This document shows positions 17,402 to 24,132 of a DNA stretch of 64,000 nucleotides, one piece after another. The translations under genes were made by a program, and so were the position numbers. Position 1 is the first letter of the stretch. Each line of letters starts with the position of its first letter. The notes below the pieces were generated by a model, which did no database searches, was not told where the DNA came from, and worked only from the letters and a program-made list of their open reading frames with translations. The stretch is from Dyadobacter sp. CY326. GTDB lineage: Bacteria; Bacteroidota; Bacteroidia; Cytophagales; Spirosomataceae. The stretch spans positions 151,978 through 215,977 of the forward strand of contig NZ_JAJUXI010000014.1 in NCBI RefSeq assembly GCF_021390515.1. Reading direction: 5' to 3'.

Positions 17402-17463
17402 GATTGGGGTTTCCCCGGTCGGCAAAAGAGTTTAACAGTTTTCTGTTAAGCTCTTTTGTTTTT
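17402..17463 (+). ncRNA. Candidate small RNA of about 60 bases ending in a terminator
   Basis: A well-formed promoter ends at 17395. About 20 bases later a 16-bp hairpin begins, followed by a T run to about 17463. The predicted RNA begins with a small GGGG/CCCC stem (17406-17415) and ends with the terminator. No coding frame of useful length is present. It could equally be only the shared terminator of the two convergent genes plus a chance promoter match. Confidence 0.35.
17423..17460. terminator. Bidirectional terminator, glycogen synthase / DUF3800
   Basis: CAAAAGAGTTTAACAG (17423-17438) pairs with CTGTTAAGCTCTTTTG (17443-17458) over 16 bp with one G-U pair and a TTTT loop. T-rich sequence follows on the plus strand. 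Confidence 0.85.
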
Positions 17464-18196
17464 AAGGGAATATTTTTAATCCGTATTGCTTTCCGTTTTT
17501 TTGGTAAATTTTATTTTGCAAAATCTCGAAGGCCGCATTCTCCGCACTAGAATCAATTACCCGTCGGGCAATTGGATATGCAATTAAATCTGCCAGTTGA
17601 AGCCCTGCAACATTCTCTTTTTTGTCTCTAAATTCAATTTCGATATTGCAATTGCCCATTCTTGCTTTGGACACGTAATAGGTTCCTTTACTTCGGATGA
17701 TCTCAAAGTGCTCCGCTAGTTTTCGGTCCTCTTTTTTCCCGCGCTTCTCAATCACAATCAGCACCTTTTTTGTTTTCAACTTCAAACTTTCGAGCAAAAA
17801 CACCATTCGCTCAATGACAAAAGACAGCGCAATGTCATAGGGATCTGGCCCAGCCGATGCGTATTTTGAGGAATATGCTACCTTATCAATTGCCGCTGTT
17901 ATAATGCTGTACGGGTTTTCACTGATGATAGCATTTATATTTTTGTAAAACCTGCGTTTCACAGCGTCATTCAGCAAAATGCAAAATTCCTTTTCGCACT
18001 TCCTAATGTCACGAGAATGTAGAATAACATTTAAATGTCCGAAGAAATCGTTCTTGCAAGCATCAATGGATTCACAAAAGGCAGCGTAGTGACGGTCGTC
18101 AAATAAAATGCCGCACAAAACAAAAACAGGAAAACCGGCATCAATCCTCATCAATCCCTGATCACCGCACTCGTCTAAATAAAATGTAAAGTTCAT
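17462..18196 (-). CDS. DUF3800 domain protein
   Basis: A 244-residue cytoplasmic protein of unknown function. The N terminus FTFYLDECGDQGL and the C-terminal VAGLQLADLIAYPIARRV are the two hallmark segments of DUF3800, a family related to RNase H-like folds. The first Asp/Glu pair (YLDE) and the late Asp (LQLAD) are its putative metal ligands. Members are scattered and often found near mobile or defence genes, but no such genes lie beside this one. Its A/T-rich codon use differs somewhat from its neighbours, hinting at separate acquisition. A hairpin ends only 11 bases before its ATG, and its promoter is not obvious. Confidence 0.85.
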   Translation of the reverse strand: MNFTFYLDECGDQGLMRIDAGFPVFVLCGILFDDRHYAAFCESIDACKNDFFGHLNVILHSRDIRKCEKEFCILLNDAVKRRFYKNINAIISENPYSIITAAIDKVAYSSKYASAGPDPYDIALSFVIERMVFLLESLKLKTKKVLIVIEKRGKKEDRKLAEHFEIIRSKGTYYVSKARMGNCNIEIEFRDKKENVAGLQLADLIAYPIARRVIDSSAENAAFEILQNKIYQKNGKQYGLKIFP

Positions 18197-18230
18197 AAAA
18201 ACTGAAAAAGGGTCCCAACGAGAAACCCTT
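18191..18230 (-). terminator. Hairpin with T run after the 23-gene minus-strand array
   Basis: Read on the minus strand, AAGGGTTTC (18230-18222) pairs with GGGACCCTT (18216-18208), nine pairs including two G-U, with a TCGTT loop. It is followed by TTTCAGTTTTT. It can end the long array whose last stop is at 18303. The T run reaches the DUF3800 start codon at 18196, so it may also influence that gene. Confidence 0.6.
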
Positions 18231-18302
18231 CTTATTTGCTATGGTTTACATTTAGACGTAATTAAATGGTGATGGTAACGCCTTTGATAATTTTTAAAAA
18301 AA

Positions 18303-19484
18303 TCACCCGGGTAAATATCTCAGCGACAACATGGTGATATCATCAAACTGCGTTGCTGGTCCGATGAAGTCTATCAGACTTTCCAATGTTGCTTCGTTCA
18401 TTTCCTTAGCAGTTTCTTTGGCGGAACCGTCGCCTGTGGTGAAGAAATCTTGTAAGTAATGCAGGCCGTAACGGGCTCCTGCGAGATTGTTAGCATCGGT
18501 TACGCCGTCTGTGTAGAGTACAAATTTGTCGCCCGGGTTCAATGTGAGCGTGCGGGATTCGAATTCGAATGTTGGGTCAAAGCATAGGGCCATGCCGCCT
18601 TCCTTTTTGACCAGTTCCGTTTCACCATCGGCGCGGATGATAACGGGCGGTTCGTGGCCGGCATCCACATATTCTACGACGCCTGTTTTTACATTTAAAA
18701 TGCAAACGAAGGCCGTTACGAACATATAAGACGAATTGTCTTCACTCAAAAATTCATTTACGATCTTTACTTTTTGCGTAATTGAATCGCCGTTTCGGTT
18801 TGAAAACTGGCTTTTAAAAATAGCCTTGCTGATCGCCATAAATAATGCTGCAGGCACGCCTTTGTCTGAAACGTCGCCGATCATGAAAAACAAATGCTCG
18901 GAATCCATCATGAAATAATCATACAAATCACCGCCTACGACCTTTGCAGGATGAATGAATGCATGCAGATCCACGCCCGCTTTGCCAATGTTCGCCGGAA
19001 CCGTTTTGGGCAACATTGACATCTGGATTTCCTTTGCCACGCTCAAATCGTTCTGAATGGCAATGAGCTGTTCACGGCCTTTTTCGAGACTGGTTAGCAT
19101 TTCAATGTGTTCCACCGTTTTTGAAATCGTAATTTCCAGATCTTCGAAATTGACCGGCTTTGTCACAAAATCAAATGCGCCCCGGTTCATAGCCGTGCGA
19201 ATGTTGTCCATGTCACCATAAGCGGACACCATAATCGATTTCAGCAATGGATTTTGTTTCTCATTCACTTTGGAAAGAAACGTGAGCCCGTCCATGCCCG
19301 GCATGTTGATGTCGGAGAGGATCAGCGCAATGTCGTCAGATTCTTCCAGCCGCTCCAATGCCTCAATCCCGTTATTGGCAAACACAAATTCATACTTTTT
19401 ATCCCGGATCTGCTTGCGGAACAATTGAAGAATCAACATCTCCATATCCTGCTCATCATCCACACTTAATATCCTGATAGCCAT
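18303..19484 (-). CDS. Response regulator with PP2C (SpoIIE/RsbU-type) phosphatase output
   Basis: A 393-residue cytoplasmic signalling protein. The receiver domain (1-125) has the acidic pocket VDDEQ, the phosphoacceptor Asp in LILSDINMPGMDG, and the Lys of VTKPVNF. A short coiled linker (125-160, ending VAKEIQMSMLP) leads to a PP2C phosphatase (about 165-393) with metal-site motifs VVGGDLYDYF, IGDVSDKGVPAALFMA, LYTDGVTDA and FDDITML. In partner-switching systems such phosphatases dephosphorylate STAS antagonists. Two STAS genes and an RsbW-like ATPase lie upstream in the same array, making them obvious candidate substrates (inference). It is the last gene of the array and follows a histidine kinase that could phosphorylate it. 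Confidence 0.93.
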   Translation of the reverse strand: MAIRILSVDDEQDMEMLILQLFRKQIRDKKYEFVFANNGIEALERLEESDDIALILSDINMPGMDGLTFLSKVNEKQNPLLKSIMVSAYGDMDNIRTAMNRGAFDFVTKPVNFEDLEITISKTVEHIEMLTSLEKGREQLIAIQNDLSVAKEIQMSMLPKTVPANIGKAGVDLHAFIHPAKVVGGDLYDYFMMDSEHLFFMIGDVSDKGVPAALFMAISKAIFKSQFSNRNGDSITQKVKIVNEFLSEDNSSYMFVTAFVCILNVKTGVVEYVDAGHEPPVIIRADGETELVKKEGGMALCFDPTFEFESRTLTLNPGDKFVLYTDGVTDANNLAGARYGLHYLQDFFTTGDGSAKETAKEMNEATLESLIDFIGPATQFDDITMLSLRYLPG

Positions 19485-19520
19485 TATTTTATATTTTTTA
19501 AAAATTGATATCCAGTTAAC

Positions 19521-19561
19521 TATAAACTCATAAACTCCTAACTCATAAACTCTAAACTCCC
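19521..19561 (-). repeat. Short degenerate tandem repeats between kinase and regulator genes
   Basis: On the minus strand the gap reads as about five imperfect copies of GAGTTTAT (7-8 bases each), beginning at the stop codon of the kinase gene. Gap length is 67 bases, the largest in the array. The function is unknown; slippage could change spacing to the regulator start. Confidence 0.55.
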
Positions 19562-20397
19562 AAACCCGGAATCACAATCCGAAACTCCGTTTTTTCACCC
19601 AAAACAGAAGTCACATCAATGCTTCCTTTGTGCGTGTCCGTAATGCTCGTATAAGTGAGCGAGAGGCCCAATCCCGTTCCTTTTCCCTGTGGTTTTGTCG
19701 TGAAAAACGGTTGAAAGAGCTTCGCAACAATGTCTTCCGGAATGCCGATTCCATTGTCGCAGATGCTGATTTCAACTTGCTGATCCAGTTTGCTTGTGCT
19801 GATTTCAATGACAGGTTCATAACCGTCCGGCTGCTGTTTCCGCTTTTCATTCACGGCATAGCACGCATTATTGACCAGATTTACGACCACCCGGCCAAAC
19901 TCCCCTTTCGCCAAAGGCACATTCCCCGCATGCGGATCGAGATGATATTTCAGCGTGACATTGAATGTGCTGTCGTCCGCCCGCACGCCCTGGTAAGCGA
20001 GCTTGCTGTATTCTTCGAGCAGTTGATTGAGATCAGTCGGTTCGAGAACGGCCGCATCCGAGCGCGTTTGTGCGAGCATTCCCTGAATGATCCGCTCAAT
20101 GCGTTTGCCGTTTTCGTTGATCTTGACCAGATTCTGGGACAGTGTTTCGAGCAGGTCCTTCTCGTCAGCCAGGTCCGCGTCGTTTATGTCGGAAAGTGGT
20201 TTTCGGCAAATGTCCCGAATCTCTTCCACCAGCGCCTGCGAAAGCCGTGAAAAGTTATTGACAAAACTCACCGGATTCTTGATTTCATGCAAAATCCCCG
20301 CGCTCAGTTGTCCTATCTCGGCGAGCCTGTTGAGCTCAACGATCTTCTGCTGATATAATTCAATGTCGTGTTCCGTTGTTCCGGCCCCCATAGTCAT
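19552..20397 (-). CDS. Soluble histidine kinase
   Basis: A 281-residue kinase without membrane segments or a recognisable sensor domain. A short N-terminal coil (about 10-25) leads directly to the dimerisation helix with the phosphoacceptor in GILHEIKNPVSFVNNF. The ATPase domain has the N box VVNLVNNACYAV, G1 DNGIGIPED and G2 GKGTGLGLSLT. It probably phosphorylates the receiver-PP2C protein encoded next. The upstream membrane sensor has a closely similar catalytic core but lacks its own His. The two may heterodimerise, with the large protein sensing and this one supplying the His (inference). Confidence 0.9.
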   Translation of the reverse strand: MTMGAGTTEHDIELYQQKIVELNRLAEIGQLSAGILHEIKNPVSFVNNFSRLSQALVEEIRDICRKPLSDINDADLADEKDLLETLSQNLVKINENGKRIERIIQGMLAQTRSDAAVLEPTDLNQLLEEYSKLAYQGVRADDSTFNVTLKYHLDPHAGNVPLAKGEFGRVVVNLVNNACYAVNEKRKQQPDGYEPVIEISTSKLDQQVEISICDNGIGIPEDIVAKLFQPFFTTKPQGKGTGLGLSLTYTSITDTHKGSIDVTSVLGEKTEFRIVIPGLGV

Positions 20398-20418
20398 GGT
20401 TATTTAAAATTTACAGCA

Positions 20419-23400
20419 TTAAGCGACAACCGGGAGGAAAATTTCAATCTCAGTAAACACCCCTTCCAATGAATTTACCGACATGCGCCCCTTATGATAT
20501 TCAATGATGTCCTTGCTCATATACAATCCCAGCCCCGTCCCTTTCGACGTAGGTTTTGTCGTAAAAAACGGGTTGAAAAGCTGCTCCTGCTCCTTGGCTG
20601 GAATGCCTTTGCCATTATCGCGGATAATAATGCAGATCCCGCCAGCCACCGGTTTTGACGAAATCAGCACTTGCGGCTCAAATGTTTTGTCAATCCTGCC
20701 CTTTTCCAGCAGCGCATAACATGCATTGCTGATCACATTCATGATCACCTGCGCAAACTCATACGGAAGCAGACTCACTTTGACGGGATTTGGATATAAT
20801 GCCATTTCCAGCTTCACAGATGCATTTTTATACTCATTCAACACTTCCTGAATTGCCGATTTGGCCTTTGCATCGAGGAACGGGTTGAGCTCCGTGACGA
20901 TAAAATCGGCCGATTTTCCTTTCAGCAACTTCTGCATATCCTTCACAATCCGCGTCGTGCTGTTGCCGTGTTCGTAAATTTTTTCCAGGTTTTTTTGCAG
21001 CATTTCAAAACCGCTATCCAGGTCGTCCTTTTCGTCTTCCGTCAACCCATCCTGGTGTTTGTCAGTCACCTCCGTGATTTCCTTCAAAAGTTTCCCCGAC
21101 GATTGCGAGAAGTTGTTAATGTAGTTCAGCGGGTTCAAAATCCTGTCCACAATTCCCTTTGTAAGGCTGCCCACGGACGCCAACCGCTCCTGTCGGATCA
21201 ATTCTTCCTGAGTCGATTTGAGGTTGGACAATGTGTTTTCAAGGTTTTCAAGAATGTTGGTTTTAATGTAAGCACCAATTAAATGCTCTTTCAGGTTTTT
21301 CACCATGCTGAAATCGCGCTCACCGAATGCATTCTCGCGATCCGTATTTTCAAGTGTAATGTAACTTTTCACATCGCCCTCCACACGGATCAGAATCGTT
21401 ATCAGCGACTTGGGTGAAAAAAGCGCATCGATGGATTGATTTGCATTTTGATTTCGGAAATCATTTTTAAGGAAAATATCTTCCAGAATTTCCTCCCCAT
21501 TTTCCACGTAACGTTGCTCCGCTTGCTGTGAAGTCAGCCTCACATCCTCCACATTCGCATTGCCGACGGAGCCAGCAAGCGCTATAAACTGGTAGTTATC
21601 AGTGGCTTTGTTGTAAACCAGCGCAGACGCACCATTCACATTCTGAAATTCACAAAGCTTGTTCAAAACCAGCTGAAACAGCCTTCCTGTGTTAACTTCA
21701 CTATTAATCGACTTTACAAATTCATCAATCCGTTCCAGCTGATCATTCGTCGCCGACAATTCCTCTGACTGAAATTCCAGCTCTTCTTTCTGATTTACAA
21801 CCTCTTCCGTTCGCTCGCGGATCAGCGTTTCCAGTTCCTGTTTTTCTCTCAAAATGCGCCTTAACCGCCACCGGACCACATAATAGATCATCACCGCAAA
21901 CAAAATCGCGTACAAAATGATCATATACCATTGCCTGAACCAGGGCACCCGGATCTTGAATGCCAATGTGGTCTCTTTGGAAACATGGTTATAAACATCT
22001 TTCGAGCGCACTTTGAAAACGTAACTTCCCGACGGCAAACCGCTGTATTCCTTGCGTGTCAATGCGCCCCAGTCGGACCATTCTTTATCATAATTTTCAA
22101 GAAGATATTGATAATGAGCTTGTTGGTTGCTGTGATAGCTGGGCAATGCAAATTCAAATATCAAATTGTTCTGCCGGTGGCTGAGTGTTTTTTTGATCGT
22201 TCCGTTTTGGGTAAATGCCAGCAAACTGTCCTGCGTCGCAACGGTTCTGAGCAGCACCGGATATTCGTAAACGTAGCGATCGGGCACCTGCATGTCGAGC
22301 CTGTAAAGCCCCTGGTCGCCGCCGAGCCATGCATTGCCGTTGTCAGCCGGGAAAATAACCTGAAAAGGAATCTCGGCGATGGGAAGCAATGGCGTTTCCA
22401 CAAGTTCAAATTTACCGGAAGGCAGTTTTTTGAAAAACGACGCCGATTTTTTATCGCCACGCGTCGTCCACACATTGCCTTTGTTGTCGCCTTGGACGCG
22501 GTCAAACCAGGTTTTTTCCGCGTGCAACCATTTGGCGCGTGCGAAATGATCGGATTGTGGCTGATATTCAAAAAGTCCGTCCTTATTAGAAACCATTAAT
22601 TTGTTTTCATACAAAGCGAGCTTGTTATACAACGGGCTCGAAATGCCTTGCGCCGCAGAAAAGCGTTTCACATTCCCTGATTTCCCATCCAATTTCAAAA
22701 TTCCATTCGAAAGCGTTTCGAGCCAGAAAGTGCCCGCTGGAAATTCAGTAACACCGACAATCTGCTCAGTCACGGCTCCCACATGCTCCGGACGCCAGCC
22801 ATTTCCGGCGCGAGTCAATTTGGCCAAACCGTCCTGCATGCCTACATACAATTCATTTCCAGACTTAGCGGCCGTTACGCTCAGCGAAAAATTTGCCGTT
22901 ATTTTGGAAACGCCCGCGCCTTTTGCCCATTGAAAAAGCCCTTTGTTTGAAGCAATGTAAAGCGCACCATTCGCCTCATCAAAGCCGAGCACACTTCCCG
23001 AAAAGCCTTCGACATGAACGATTTTGTTGTTTTCAATATAATATAACCCATACAATGTGCCCACTACAATCCGCCCTTGAAAACGCCTGATTGCTGTAAT
23101 GGAGCCTTTTAAACCGTCTTCATTGCCAAAAATCGAGATTGGCGAAGGCAGATCAAATCGCGCAATGCCGTCATTAAGCGCAAGCCACAAGTTGTGCTCG
23201 CGGTCCGTGAACATCGCCGCAACCTGACTTTCTTCCAAATCAGGACCGGCGTAAACCGGATATTGCACATCGCCATCCGCATTCACCACCAGCATTCCGC
23301 CCGTCGCCATGCTTATCACGACCGCTCCATCCTGTAATTTTGCCGCATAAGTGGCCTGATTTCGAATTAAAACCGGATTTGCATTTCCTCCAATGACTTC

Positions 23401-24132
23401 AATGCGGTTGTTTTTTAATCTAAAAATGCCTTGACTTGTTGTTACCAAAAGTGCTGATCCATCGCCGAGCTGCACAACAGAAGAGAGGTCCAGCAATGCT
23501 GGCACATTGTCGTTTTGGACTATTTTAGAGATTTGATTGCCGTTAACCAGCATCATTCCGCTGTTTTTGGCATAAACAAGCATCCCATCTCTGAAAGGAA
23601 ATGCTGCCTGAATTTTCAGGTTATGTTTAAATGCCGTGACTTTCGAGCCGTTCCAAAAAAAGTTAATCTGATCGGTCACAAACCACGCGCCCGCTTTTGT
23701 CGGAATGATTTGAATGACTTGCGTAAATTTTTCTTTGAGCTTGGCTGACAGATTTACAAACTGTTGCGCGCCAAATGCGTCCTTGCCCAAATAACCAAAC
23801 TCCCCATTCGCTCCCACAAGCACACGGTCTTTCACGTCCGTTACGAGCGCGGAAACGCGGGTCACATTCGTTGTTTGGATCGTTTTCCAGGAAACCCCGT
23901 CATATTCCAGCACACCCGCGAAATTGGCAAAATACATTACACCCGACTTTTCCTGCGTGATGGCAAAATTCTGGGCATGCGCATGATAATCCGACGACTG
24001 GTAAAAGCCCGATAACGGCCTGCCCATCTCCGGTTTGGCCGCATTGATCTGCTGCGCCAGAAGCGGTTTTAAACCAGCCAAAAAGACAAGTATGATCAAT
24101 AAATTAATGCACCTCAGCGCTTTCCTCCACAT
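20419..24132 (-). CDS. Beta-propeller sensor histidine kinase-like protein with Asp in place of His
   Basis: A 1237-residue membrane receptor. After a signal anchor (LLIILVFLAGLKPLLA) comes a large periplasmic region of two-component-regulator propeller repeats, then a Y_Y_Y domain. One transmembrane helix follows (WYMIILYAILFAVMIYYVV), then a coiled coil, a GAF-like region and a kinase core. The ATPase subdomain is intact: N box VIMNVISNACYAL, G1 DNGKGIPA, G2 SKGTGLGLYM. The H box reads GIVDRILNPLNYINNF where active relatives have HEIxNPL, so the phosphoacceptor His is replaced by Asp. Unlike classic HTCS proteins, it has no receiver or AraC domain. Its start overlaps the upstream transporter gene by 29 bases. 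Confidence 0.9.
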   Translation of the reverse strand: MWRKALRCINLLIILVFLAGLKPLLAQQINAAKPEMGRPLSGFYQSSDYHAHAQNFAITQEKSGVMYFANFAGVLEYDGVSWKTIQTTNVTRVSALVTDVKDRVLVGANGEFGYLGKDAFGAQQFVNLSAKLKEKFTQVIQIIPTKAGAWFVTDQINFFWNGSKVTAFKHNLKIQAAFPFRDGMLVYAKNSGMMLVNGNQISKIVQNDNVPALLDLSSVVQLGDGSALLVTTSQGIFRLKNNRIEVIGGNANPVLIRNQATYAAKLQDGAVVISMATGGMLVVNADGDVQYPVYAGPDLEESQVAAMFTDREHNLWLALNDGIARFDLPSPISIFGNEDGLKGSITAIRRFQGRIVVGTLYGLYYIENNKIVHVEGFSGSVLGFDEANGALYIASNKGLFQWAKGAGVSKITANFSLSVTAAKSGNELYVGMQDGLAKLTRAGNGWRPEHVGAVTEQIVGVTEFPAGTFWLETLSNGILKLDGKSGNVKRFSAAQGISSPLYNKLALYENKLMVSNKDGLFEYQPQSDHFARAKWLHAEKTWFDRVQGDNKGNVWTTRGDKKSASFFKKLPSGKFELVETPLLPIAEIPFQVIFPADNGNAWLGGDQGLYRLDMQVPDRYVYEYPVLLRTVATQDSLLAFTQNGTIKKTLSHRQNNLIFEFALPSYHSNQQAHYQYLLENYDKEWSDWGALTRKEYSGLPSGSYVFKVRSKDVYNHVSKETTLAFKIRVPWFRQWYMIILYAILFAVMIYYVVRWRLRRILREKQELETLIRERTEEVVNQKEELEFQSEELSATNDQLERIDEFVKSINSEVNTGRLFQLVLNKLCEFQNVNGASALVYNKATDNYQFIALAGSVGNANVEDVRLTSQQAEQRYVENGEEILEDIFLKNDFRNQNANQSIDALFSPKSLITILIRVEGDVKSYITLENTDRENAFGERDFSMVKNLKEHLIGAYIKTNILENLENTLSNLKSTQEELIRQERLASVGSLTKGIVDRILNPLNYINNFSQSSGKLLKEITEVTDKHQDGLTEDEKDDLDSGFEMLQKNLEKIYEHGNSTTRIVKDMQKLLKGKSADFIVTELNPFLDAKAKSAIQEVLNEYKNASVKLEMALYPNPVKVSLLPYEFAQVIMNVISNACYALLEKGRIDKTFEPQVLISSKPVAGGICIIIRDNGKGIPAKEQEQLFNPFFTTKPTSKGTGLGLYMSKDIIEYHKGRMSVNSLEGVFTEIEIFLPVVA

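Noticed and set aside
17462..18196. Defence island around the DUF3800 gene
   Set aside because: Neighbours are glycogen synthase and the signalling array. No restriction, toxin-antitoxin, transposase or integrase gene is adjacent, so the family association alone is not enough.
19521..19561. CRISPR-like repeats
   Set aside because: Units are 7-8 bases, contiguous and imperfect with no spacers.
21931..22599. 222-residue plus-strand open frame
   Set aside because: Lies within the propeller region of the large sensor on the minus strand. No motif, start signal or promoter supports it.
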